Program-made: the position numbers and the translations under genes | Source of the DNA: Actinomycetota bacterium | GTDB lineage: Bacteria; Actinomycetota; Thermoleophilia; Gaiellales; Gaiellaceae | NCBI GenBank assembly: GCA_020029625.1 | Contig: JAIBJP010000033.1 | Span: forward strand, 1 to 13,166 | Reading direction: 5' to 3' | Length of the DNA: 13,166 nt | Shown here: piece by piece, positions 1-6,012 of the stretch | Numbering within the stretch: position 1 is the stretch's first letter | How the letters are laid out: each line of letters begins with the position of its first letter | The notes under the pieces: generated by a model | The model's input: the letters and a program-made list of their open reading frames with translations, nothing else | The model's database searches: none | What the model was told of the DNA's origin: nothing

Positions 1-1653
1 ATTCCCACGCTGCGGGAGGACCCGGGCGATGCCGAGGCAGTGAGCCACCGCCTGCTCGTCCGCGGCGGCTTCATTCGCCAGGTCTCAGCGGGGCTCTGGA
101 CGTTCCTTCCGCTCGGCTGGCGCGTGCACGAGCAGGTCGCTCAGATCGTCCGGGAGGAGATGAACGCGATCGGCGCGCAGGAAATGTTCATGCCGGTCGT
201 GACGCCCGCTGAGCTCTGGCAGCAAACCGGTCGCTACGCGATTCCGGAGCTCTGGAAGATCGAAGACCGCCTGGGCCGGCCGTTCGTCCTCGCCATGACC
301 CATGAGGAGACGATCACCTTCCACGCGCGCGAGATCCGCTCCTACCGGGAGCTCCCCCAGATGCTCTACCACTTCCAGACCAAGGTCCGCGACGAGCCGC
401 GCCCGCGTGGGGGGCTCCTGCGCGTGCGCGAGTTCGTGATGAAGGACGCCTACTCCTTCGACCGCGACGAGGAGGGGCTCGAACGAAGCTTTCGCCTCCA
501 GGAGAAGGCCTACCACAAGATTTTCGATCGTTGTGGACTCGAAGTAGTAGCGGTGCAAGCGGAGTCCGGCATGATGGGTGGGAGCGAGTCGGTCGATTTC
601 CTGGCGCCTTCGGGGTCCGGCGAGAACACCCTCGTCACCTGCGAGAACGGCGACTACGCCGCCGATCTCGAGATCGCGCGAGGGGTGCCGCGGGCACCGG
701 AGTTCCCGGTTCGGCTGGACGCGCCCGCGGAAGTGGAGACGCCCGGGGTCACGACGATCGAGGCCCTGTCCGAGTTGCTGGGCATCGACCCCGCCTCGAC
801 GTCGAAGGCCATGCCGATCGTGAACAAGGACGGAGCCGTCGTGCTCGCGCTTGTCCGCGGCGACGACCGCCTCGACGAAGCGAAGGCCGCCGCCGTCCTC
901 GGCTCGAGCGTGCGGCCGGCGACCGCAGAAGAGATCACGCAGACCTTCAAGGCCGATCCGGGCTCGATCGGCCCGGTGGGTTTCTCCGGCGAGATCCTCG
1001 CCGACGAGACCTTGCGCGAGGGACAGTTCGTCACGGGTGCCAACAGGACCGGCTGGCATCTGCGAGGCGTCGAGCACGGACGCGACTTCGAGGCTCGCTT
1101 CGCCGACATCCGCGAGGCCCGGGAAGGGGACGCCTGCCCGAAATGCGGGGGGCGCCTGCGTTTCCAGGTGGCCGTCGAGGTCGGTCACATCTTCAAGCTC
1201 GGGACTTACTATTCGGCGCCGCTCGGGGCGAGATTTCTGGACGAGGACGGGCAGGAAAAGCCGATTCTCATGGGCAGCTACGGCATCGGGCCCGGCCGCA
1301 TCCTCGCCGCCGCGGTGGAGCAGAATCACGACGAGGGCGGCATCGCGGCCTGGCCGGCGGCGATTGCGCCATATGACGTCCACGTGGTCGTCCTGCCGGG
1401 CCTGGAGGCCCGAGGCGAGCAGGTGGCCGAGGCACTGAAGGAACAAGGCTTCGCGGTCCTTCTGGACGACCGCGACCAGCGGGCGGGGGAAAAGTTCGCC
1501 GACGCCGACCTGATCGGCCTCCCGTTTCGCGTCACGGTTGGGAAGAAGACGCTCGAGGACGGAGCCGTCGACCTGCTCGTGCGGGCCGGCCGCGCCGAGG
1601 AGCGTGTAGAGGTGAGCAAAATCGCCCCGCGCGTGAAAGAGTTGGCTAGGTAG
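1..1653 (+). CDS. proS: Prolyl-tRNA synthetase, 5' end cut by the window edge
   Basis: Charges tRNA-Pro with proline using ATP, in the cytoplasm (class II aminoacyl-tRNA synthetase). The frame is open from base 1 and reads IPTLREDPGDAEAVSHRLL, the usual ProS N-terminus less about ten residues, so the GTG at 40 is internal and not the start. Counting from base 1 there are 550 residues, close to the roughly 570 of the bacterial type. Visible landmarks are the THEET loop (100-104), the motif 2 region (125-153, FQTKVRDEPRPRGG then REFVMKDAYSF), and motif 3 (425-433, GSYGIGPGR). An inserted editing domain lies at about 195-395, with the lysine of DEAK (295) matching the conserved editing lysine by recall of the family. 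The C-terminal anticodon-binding domain runs from about 457 to the end. The gene is intact where seen. A weak hairpin (1661-1665/1675-1679) follows the stop. The gene is not in an operon with the tRNA-Pro 0.4 kb downstream. Confidence 0.97.
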   Translation: MPTLREDPGDAEAVSHRLLVRGGFIRQVSAGLWTFLPLGWRVHEQVAQIVREEMNAIGAQEMFMPVVTPAELWQQTGRYAIPELWKIEDRLGRPFVLAMTHEETITFHAREIRSYRELPQMLYHFQTKVRDEPRPRGGLLRVREFVMKDAYSFDRDEEGLERSFRLQEKAYHKIFDRCGLEVVAVQAESGMMGGSESVDFLAPSGSGENTLVTCENGDYAADLEIARGVPRAPEFPVRLDAPAEVETPGVTTIEALSELLGIDPASTSKAMPIVNKDGAVVLALVRGDDRLDEAKAAAVLGSSVRPATAEEITQTFKADPGSIGPVGFSGEILADETLREGQFVTGANRTGWHLRGVEHGRDFEARFADIREAREGDACPKCGGRLRFQVAVEVGHIFKLGTYYSAPLGARFLDEDGQEKPILMGSYGIGPGRILAAAVEQNHDEGGIAAWPAAIAPYDVHVVVLPGLEARGEQVAEALKEQGFAVLLDDRDQRAGEKFADADLIGLPFRVTVGKKTLEDGAVDLLVRAGRAEERVEVSKIAPRVKELAR

Positions 1654-1714
1654 TGCCACTCCCGGCAACATCATCCGGGCTCCTGAGCGGCTGCAAGGCG
1701 TCGTCGAGCGGTGT

Positions 1715-1741
1715 CCTCGGTTACCCGCCACGTCACCGAGG
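1715..1741 (+). promoter_or_regulatory. Inverted repeat overlapping the Shine-Dalgarno of the HTH gene
   Basis: CCTCGGT (1715-1721) and ACCGAGG (1735-1741) form a perfect 7-bp inverted repeat with a 13-base spacer. The right arm runs into the Shine-Dalgarno GAGGGAGG (1738-1745) of the HTH gene that starts at 1753. In RNA the hairpin would partly hide the ribosome site. In DNA it could be an operator for the regulator itself. Both roles are inferences from position. Confidence 0.35.
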
Positions 1742-1752
1742 GAGGCACTCGC

Positions 1753-2052
1753 ATGGCTCGTAAGCGGCGATTCTCGAACGAGCCCTTTGGCACGACGATC
1801 CAGGCGCTCATGATCGAGCGCAAGACGACGTACAGGTCGTTGGCGGATCGGACGGGCCTGTCGGCCGGGTATCTCAATCACCTCGTGCACGGAAACCGTC
1901 CAGTGCCCTCGAACGAGGTCATTGCGACGCTCTCCAAGGCACTGCGGGTCGAGCCGGAGCACTTCCGCGAGTACCGCATCCGCGTCATCACCCAGCGCCT
2001 CGAGGCGATGCCGGATCTCGTCGACCGCCTCTACAAGCGCATCCGGGGGTAG
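1753..2052 (+). CDS. Small HTH (XRE-like) DNA-binding protein
   Basis: A 99-aa protein with a basic start (MARKRRF) and a helix-turn-helix at about residues 25-46 (TYRSLADRTGLSAGYLNHLV), then a HGNRPVP loop and further helices, typical of the XRE/Cro fold. The C-terminal 30 residues (EYRIRVITQRLEAMPDLVDRLYKRI split across two helices) may serve dimerisation. It is expected to bind DNA as a transcriptional regulator, but no ligand domain or target is visible. I chose ATG 1753 because GAGGGAGG (1738-1745) stands seven bases ahead. A GTG at 1711 in the same frame has no such site and would add a non-conserved-looking leader. The gene ends 17 bases before tRNA-Pro, so the tRNA promoter must lie inside this gene or the two are co-transcribed. 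I recall similar proteins in Thermoleophilia, all uncharacterised. Confidence 0.85.
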   Translation: MARKRRFSNEPFGTTIQALMIERKTTYRSLADRTGLSAGYLNHLVHGNRPVPSNEVIATLSKALRVEPEHFREYRIRVITQRLEAMPDLVDRLYKRIRG

Positions 2053-2069
2053 CTAGACTCGAGGGCGTA

Positions 2070-2144
2070 CGGGGCGTGGCGCAGCCTGGTTAGCGCGCCA
2101 GTCTGGGGGACTGGAGGTCCCGAGTTCAAATCTCGGCGCCCCGA
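2070..2144 (+). tRNA. tRNA-Pro, anticodon GGG
   Basis: A full cloverleaf can be drawn by hand. The acceptor stem is CGGGGCG (2070-2076) with CGCCCCG (2137-2143). The D-arm is GCGC/GCGC, the anticodon stem CCAGT/ACTGG with loop CTGGGGG (anticodon GGG), and the variable loop AGGTC. The T-arm is CCGAG-TTCAAAT-CTCGG, and the discriminator is A (2144). C1:G72 with A73 are identity features of bacterial tRNA-Pro. CCA is not encoded. All stems pair without mismatch, so the gene looks functional. It lies between the HTH gene and a block of unknown genes that ends in a fragment of another tRNA-Pro. Confidence 0.96.
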
Positions 2145-2288
2145 CTAGAGGACAGGCCGCATAGGGAGCGGCTTTCCTCGTCTTAGGCGGCTTGGCGGTA
2201 GTGGCTCTCATGGTCACGAAAGCGTCACAAACGGACCTGATTCAGGCCACCGGCGAACCTCTCTGGCTCTGGCACGCTGGAGCGCTCA

Positions 2289-2337
2289 GGACCGTCCTTT
2301 GTGGACAGTTGACAACGGTCCCGAGCGAGAGGAGGAT
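2289..2337 (+). promoter_or_regulatory. Candidate promoter with overlapping inverted repeat for the 2431-3998 operon
   Basis: TTGACA (2309-2314) is a perfect -35 match, followed after 17 bases by GAGGAT (2332-2337), a weak but possible actinobacterial -10. The -35 sits between the arms of a perfect 7-bp inverted repeat, GGACCGT (2289-2295) and ACGGTCC (2315-2321), which could be an operator. The start codon of the next gene is about 95 bases downstream. The rest of 2145-2430 holds no convincing gene; a 91-codon open frame there (2192-2467) lacks a ribosome site and overlaps the start of the next gene. Confidence 0.4.
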
Positions 2338-2430
2338 GAGATTGGCGTCCGCCCCGCGACCAAAAGGGGAAGGTGGCGCGGGCGAGTCGAATCCTTCCCC
2401 CTGGCTTGAGGTCAGGATAGGAGGGAGCGA

Positions 2431-3063
2431 ATGTACGGGCGACTCTGCGCTCTTGCGGTGGCCCTAGTCGGCTTGGTCTTCTCAGGGACGGCGACCGCCC
2501 ATTTCAATACCGGGCAATACTCACACGCCAACTCCGGCTGTGCCTCGCGTACGGACCCGATCACGGTCGTCTTGTACGGCTTTGCGACAGCTTCGCGCTC
2601 GTCGAACCACATCAAGTTCCACACCGGCTGGGGCGGCGGTACGGGTGGCAGTCAGTACTTCGCCAGCCACGGAATCTGCGCTCCCACCACGTATCAGGAC
2701 CAGAGTGGTTGCGGCACCTGTAGTCGTTACCACATCCGAATGCGGAAGACGTATGACGACGACGCGGCCTTCGGCACGACCACGACTGGGACGCCCCACC
2801 ACGAGGACTGGGTGCCGAGCTGCAGCTTCGGGATCGGGGGCCACGCGGTGGACAAGGGCGGCGTCAATTTGGGCGGCGGAGGCCCGAGCGGCTTCGACCA
2901 GGGCCGTTCTCGAATCTACTCAGCTCTAATCGGAGAGCCCGGACACACGTTCGGCGGCGACGCGAACTGGGGCAACACGCAGGAGTTCAAACAATGCGAC
3001 GGCGATTGGGCCGGAAGCCACGGGTCTGTCTTCTTCTTCCGTATGCCCAACAGCAGCCATTAG
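2431..3063 (+). CDS. Secreted protein of unknown function with six cysteines
   Basis: A 210-aa protein not recognised as any named family. The start is firm: AGGAGGG (2419-2425) stands five bases before ATG. Residues 1-23 form a clear Sec signal peptide with a likely cleavage after ATA, giving a mature N-terminus of HFNTGQYSH. The mature part has exactly six cysteines (37, 83, 94, 97, 131, 189), with 94 and 97 in a CGTC pair, so disulfides outside the membrane are likely. It is rich in Gly, His, Ser, Thr and aromatics and has no membrane anchor. Histidines cluster in THHED-like segments (about 121-125), so metal binding is possible but unproven. Codons ending in A or T look commoner than in proS. 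The stop overlaps the ribosome site of the next gene, so the two are co-expressed. Confidence 0.8.
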   Translation: MYGRLCALAVALVGLVFSGTATAHFNTGQYSHANSGCASRTDPITVVLYGFATASRSSNHIKFHTGWGGGTGGSQYFASHGICAPTTYQDQSGCGTCSRYHIRMRKTYDDDAAFGTTTTGTPHHEDWVPSCSFGIGGHAVDKGGVNLGGGGPSGFDQGRSRIYSALIGEPGHTFGGDANWGNTQEFKQCDGDWAGSHGSVFFFRMPNSSH

Positions 3064-3072
3064 GAGGGAGCG

Positions 3073-3699
3073 ATGCCGAACCGAAGAGTCATCCTCGGGC
3101 TGTTTGCCGGCCTGGTTCTGGGCGGAGCTATCTCTGCCCTCGCATACTCGGCGACCGGAGGCGGGGACGCGGGGACGCTCGACGCGGCACACAGCGATCT
3201 CAGTGTCGAGGGTGCGGCGGTGTTTCCTGATTTCCCGCTCTACGCGGTCGGCGAATCGTTTGAAGGACTTTCGCTTACGGGTATGACGCGACGGGTCGAG
3301 GCGCGGACTGCTCCTGATCCCGCTCGGGCGAACTTCGTGGGCTTCCGGTATGGGGACTGCACACCTAGTGGGGATTCGGGCTGCCCGGCTCCGCTTGAGA
3401 TTCAGGTTTGGCCCGCGTGCGAGCGGAACTTTGCCTCGTACAGCCTCACTCCGGCCGGCGACCCTCTCCCTCACGAACGTCTGACCGTTAGGGGCGTGCC
3501 GGCCGCTTTCTTCGAGGAGGGCAAGCGTCTGGAGGTCTACACGGGTTCAGTCACGGTCGTGTTGTTCGCGCAGGAGAAGGCGCAGCTGCTCCGGGCGGCT
3601 AACGAGCTGCGTGGTGCGAACGGCTCGGCCCGGACTGGGACCGATGGACGTCTGCCGGCTGCGGCAGAAGGGGCGCTAGAGGGGCGGCTAGCGTGCTGA
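3073..3699 (+). CDS. Membrane-anchored extracytoplasmic protein of unknown function
   Basis: A 208-aa protein with a basic start, one hydrophobic segment at about residues 6-25, and then a large domain predicted to lie outside the membrane. The segment lacks a lipobox, so it is probably an uncleaved anchor. Recognisable blocks in the domain are FPDFPLYAVGESFEGL, FVGFRYGDC, PAPLEIQVWPACERN and the C-terminal VRGVPAAFFEEGKRLEVYTG. From memory, similar blocks recur in uncharacterised Thermoleophilia proteins; I know no function. Cysteines in the YGDC...GC...PAC region may pair. The ribosome site (AGGAGGG, 3062-3068) is nearly identical in sequence and spacing to that of the preceding gene. The 3' end overlaps the next gene by seven bases, indicating translational coupling. 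Confidence 0.82.
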   Translation: MPNRRVILGLFAGLVLGGAISALAYSATGGGDAGTLDAAHSDLSVEGAAVFPDFPLYAVGESFEGLSLTGMTRRVEARTAPDPARANFVGFRYGDCTPSGDSGCPAPLEIQVWPACERNFASYSLTPAGDPLPHERLTVRGVPAAFFEEGKRLEVYTGSVTVVLFAQEKAQLLRAANELRGANGSARTGTDGRLPAAAEGALEGRLAC

Positions 3700-3998
3700 A
3701 CGCGCTTGGCCTGCTCATCGTCGTAAGCGTCGCTGGCGCGGCTGTCGCCCTACAGCGAAGCGGGCGGGCCGCCGTGCTAGCGAGGGCCGCGCTTCTCGTT
3801 GCGCTTCTGCTCGTGGGCGAGTGGCTCTACGTCGTTTCTGCTGGCAACTACACCGACTGTAGTGGCTCGGATTGTGGGCCTGCCTGGGGGTTCCTGCAGG
3901 CCCTTTGGGTCACGCTCCTCGTCGTGCTCGGCCTCCTGCTCCTCGCGCTCGTTGTCCGTGCGGCGTGGCGGGCGCGAGAGAGGTCGCGCGTGGCATAG
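3693..3998 (+). CDS. Small membrane protein, three predicted TM segments
   Basis: A 101-aa, very hydrophobic protein with predicted membrane helices at about residues 3-20, 29-49 and 67-90 and a basic tail (RAAWRARERSRVA) expected in the cytoplasm. The loop between helices 2 and 3 holds two cysteines (56 and 61, in TDCSGSDCG) that could form a disulfide outside the membrane. The GTG start at 3693 overlaps the end of the upstream gene by seven bases and follows a purine-rich GAGGGG about ten bases upstream. It is the last gene of the three-gene operon. No family was recognised. It could be a membrane partner for the two exported proteins, which is an inference from context only. Confidence 0.7.
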   Translation: MLNALGLLIVVSVAGAAVALQRSGRAAVLARAALLVALLLVGEWLYVVSAGNYTDCSGSDCGPAWGFLQALWVTLLVVLGLLLLALVVRAAWRARERSRVA

Positions 3999-4037
3999 TG
4001 CCAGACGTAGCGAGGAGGTTGCTGTGGACGCTCGGCC

Positions 4038-4502
4038 TCAGCTTGGACACCTCGCCTGTCCGCGTTTTGGACGAGGCAGTGCAGCAGTATCACTCTTGCT
4101 GCCCGGCTCCCAGTAGAACTCCTCTCGCGCAAGCACAGGAGTCCCCTCGAGAAGCGGCGCCCAGATGCTGAACGCGGCCGAGCGCACAGGGTCGTCGACG
4201 AGGTCGCGGACAAGTCCCTCGATGCCTCGGCCTTCGAACACGAAGACCACGGTCTCCTCCGCGAGAAAGACGCTGTGCCGCCGAAAGCCGGCTAGCCCGA
4301 GCCCGTAAGGCGCGCCCTTGGCGAGGATCTCAGCTGCTCGCTCGCGCGAGCCTGGCAGGAGCTTCGCAAGGACCGCCACGCGCTCATTCACGTCACCGTT
4401 ATCAATACCCATTGTTCGGGACTTCCCACCGAGCAGCCGCGCCGCAACCTTCCTGAGCAGCTTCCGGGGCGGGCGTTCGCCGTTGTCGAGGGCGGTGGGC
4501 AC
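4038..4502 (-). CDS. Conserved hypothetical protein, possible dimeric alpha-beta barrel
   Basis: A 154-aa frame from a GTG at 4502. An ATG at 4412 (residue 31) is an equally good start and gives 124 aa; neither has a strong ribosome site. The core runs from NERVAVLAKLLPGSRERAAEIL through FRRHSVFLAEETVVFVFEG to FSIWAPLLEG, a strand-helix-strand-strand-helix pattern like small ferredoxin-fold or ABM/EthD-type proteins. I recall similar stand-alone proteins in Thermoleophilia without assigned function. The last 20 residues (after EEFYWEP) look like a non-conserved tail. It converges with the plus-strand envelope operon, with 39 bases between stop codons. Confidence 0.65.
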   Translation of the reverse strand: MPTALDNGERPPRKLLRKVAARLLGGKSRTMGIDNGDVNERVAVLAKLLPGSRERAAEILAKGAPYGLGLAGFRRHSVFLAEETVVFVFEGRGIEGLVRDLVDDPVRSAAFSIWAPLLEGTPVLAREEFYWEPGSKSDTAALPRPKRGQARCPS

Positions 4503-4573
4503 GGCCTAGTTCTACGCTTCTCGCGCCCGCCGGACAAGCGTCGAAGGGGCTAGTCACGGCGCCTGCGTCACGC

Positions 4574-4616
4574 GGTTTTATCCAGCCCGTGGCCGGATGG
4601 CTACGAAGCCGTAACC
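4574..4616 (+). other. Possible three-way-junction RNA structure
   Basis: GGTT (4574-4577) can pair with AACC (4613-4616) to close two adjacent hairpins. The first is ATCC-a-GCC-cgt-GGC-c-GGAT (4580-4598), with a single 1x1 internal mismatch. The second is GGCT-acga-AGCC (4599-4610). This sits 34 bases upstream of the small ORF at 4651 in a stretch with no other gene. It matches no riboswitch class I can name. Chance folding of GC-rich DNA is a real alternative. Confidence 0.2.
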
Positions 4617-4650
4617 CAAATGCGCGTAGCGGACCTCTAGGCTCGCCTCA

Positions 4651-4836
4651 ATGGTTATCGGTCTCACCGCATACCTCGCACTTTCGCTGCTGGCCGCACT
4701 CGTCATCTTCCCAGCCCTCGTCCTTGGATCTCGCGCGGACCGCCGGACGGACCCAGCCGTCCAACAGTTGTCCGAGCGTCAACAGAGCGGGGCTTTCCCT
4801 TCGGGCGATGAGCGTGAGCGCGCGGCAATGATCTAA
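4651..4836 (+). CDS. Possible small single-pass membrane protein
   Basis: A 61-aa frame with one hydrophobic helix at about residues 3-26 (LTAYLALSLLAALVIFPALV) followed by a charged, probably cytoplasmic tail. The start ATG lacks a convincing ribosome site, which lowers confidence. The hydrophobic pattern and the absence of a competing gene on either strand are the only support. No family was recognised. Confidence 0.35.
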   Translation: MVIGLTAYLALSLLAALVIFPALVLGSRADRRTDPAVQQLSERQQSGAFPSGDERERAAMI

Positions 4837-4879
4837 GGCTCGCTGCGTCGGCTCAGGTCACGAGTGACCTAACGAGCGC

Positions 4880-5458
4880 CTAGCCGATATTGACGACCGG
4901 CCAGACGTCCAGCGTGACCGTGTAGGACGCGCTTTGACCGGGGTTTTGGACACTGGTGCCGAGGGCGCGTAACAGCAGTCCGTCCTCAACCGCGTTGAGC
5001 GTTACCGCATTTACGACGGCACCCCCAGGTGCCGAGAGCGTCTCGATCTCAATTTGAACGCTGGGGCCCAAACCGAGCCAGCGCAGGGCGGGAAAGCCCG
5101 GATCCCGTCGCACGGAAAAATCGATCGCGATTGGTTGGTCGAACCTGAAAAGCTGCGTTTGGTTGGGAGGAGCCGGAGTCGTGCGATCGCTCGCCACGAA
5201 CTGATTCTCCTGTGCGTTAGGCCCGGCCGGCGGATTGCCTCGCGTGGAGAAACCCGGCGTTAGCCCCCTCCTGAGCCAAGCGCCGCGGTCGCCGATGGTC
5301 GCCGTTCCTCCACCCAGGAGCGGGAGGTCCGGACGAAAGGTTGGGTTCGCGGTGCCAAACAGCACGAGGCCCGAGGCGTCATGCATCGAAATCAGGACTC
5401 TCGCCTCGCAGTCTTGGCTCCCCGCGAGATCAATCCCGTCTTGAAGACTTATCGCCAT
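4880..5458 (-). CDS. Hypothetical protein, beta-rich, unknown function
   Basis: A 192-aa protein from ATG 5458; a TTG at 5473 would add five residues. Neither start has a good ribosome site. No signal peptide or membrane helix is visible. The sequence alternates hydrophobic and polar residues with many Gly/Pro/Asn turns, and ends in VQIEIETLSAP...SYTVTLDVWPVV, so an all-beta fold is likely. I do not recognise a family; a structural or virion-type protein is conceivable but not shown. No same-strand gene adjoins it closely, and the next features downstream on the plus strand are a tRNA fragment and an ABM-like gene. It belongs to the block bounded by the two tRNA-Pro sequences. Confidence 0.5.
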   Translation of the reverse strand: MAISLQDGIDLAGSQDCEARVLISMHDASGLVLFGTANPTFRPDLPLLGGGTATIGDRGAWLRRGLTPGFSTRGNPPAGPNAQENQFVASDRTTPAPPNQTQLFRFDQPIAIDFSVRRDPGFPALRWLGLGPSVQIEIETLSAPGGAVVNAVTLNAVEDGLLLRALGTSVQNPGQSASYTVTLDVWPVVNIG

Positions 5459-5638
5459 CGGGACTACTGACAATCTCAGAAACGGCTCAGCTAATCCAGT
5501 CCAGGTCCCTCCGAGGCAAAGAGGGTGGACAGACGTCCGCCAAGCGCGCGAGCCAGCCAGAACGAACGGGGCCGCACACTAGGTTGCAAGCCACCTGCCG
5601 CCACCTTGCTACAGTCCTCGCCACGGGGCCGGATAAGC

Positions 5639-5680
5639 CTTGGGGACTGGGGATCCCCGGTTCAAATCTGGGCGCTCCGA
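5639..5680 (+). pseudogene. 3' half of a tRNA-Pro gene (UGG anticodon loop)
   Basis: From 5639 the sequence reads as a tRNA from anticodon loop to discriminator: CTTGGGG loop (anticodon TGG), ACTGG stem strand, GGATC variable loop, T-arm CCCGG-TTCAAAT-CTGGG, CGCTCCG acceptor strand, A. It matches the same part of tRNA-Pro(GGG) at 2070-2144 at 35 of 42 positions. The D-arm and the 5' anticodon strand are absent. A CGGGGC at 5624-5629 could pair with six of the seven acceptor bases, so an internally deleted tRNA is an alternative to a clean 3' fragment. It cannot fold as a functional tRNA. It has the same orientation as the intact tRNA 3.5 kb to the left, the usual layout of a tRNA-targeted insertion. 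Confidence 0.7.
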
Positions 5681-5708
5681 TGGAGAGACCGCACGAGAAC
5701 CCCTGAAC

Positions 5709-6008
5709 ATGCTCGCGAACATGACCTCGGTGAAGACGGACCGCACGGACCTCGACGAGGGCGCGCAGATGGCCGCGGACGCCCTCCTGCCTTGGGTGCG
5801 CCAGTTCGACGGCTATCGGGGGATGATCGTGCTGAGCAACGGAGAGAACGGCACGGCGCGTTTCGTCACCTTCTGGGAAGACAAGGACGCGCTCGAGCGG
5901 AGCGAGCGGGGGCGCATGCAGGTTCGGGAACAGATGGCCAAGACGGCGGGCGTCGAGATCGACGACGTCCAGGCCTACACCGTGCTCCTCGTCGACGGCT
6001 TCGAATAG
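5709..6008 (+). CDS. Small ABM-superfamily (dimeric alpha-beta barrel) protein
   Basis: A 99-aa protein with the order strand (MLANMTSVKTD), helix (DEGAQMAADALLPWVRQF), YRGMIVLSN strand, TARFVTFWED strand, and a helix of DKDALERSERGRM. This is the antibiotic-biosynthesis-monooxygenase-like ferredoxin fold. Such proteins act as cofactor-free monooxygenases, haem-degrading enzymes or plain stress proteins, and the substrate cannot be read here. ATG 5709 is preferred because the family starts directly at the first strand; ATG 5721 is possible. It begins 28 bases after the tRNA fragment and stops four bases before the molybdoenzyme gene, so the two form an operon. Confidence 0.78.
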   Translation: MLANMTSVKTDRTDLDEGAQMAADALLPWVRQFDGYRGMIVLSNGENGTARFVTFWEDKDALERSERGRMQVREQMAKTAGVEIDDVQAYTVLLVDGFE

Positions 6009-6012
6009 CCGC

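Noticed and set aside
85..1962. Long minus-strand open frame antisense to proS and the HTH gene
   Set aside because: It runs across two well-supported plus-strand genes, is Arg/Leu-rich with no motif, and is a typical high-GC shadow frame.
2192..2467. 91-codon plus-strand frame after tRNA-Pro
   Set aside because: No ribosome site and no protein-like pattern. It overlaps the well-placed start of the secreted protein and the candidate promoter.
4024..4116. 30-codon ORF with GTG start and AGGAGG ahead of it
   Set aside because: The ribosome site is good, but the short product has no pattern and is antisense to the 3' end of the minus-strand gene. Too little to call.
4599..4610. ACGA-loop hairpin suggesting a mini-ykkC (guanidine-II) riboswitch
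   Set aside because: That class needs two hairpins with ACGR loops on the same strand; the neighbouring hairpin has a CGT loop, and no guanidine-related gene follows.
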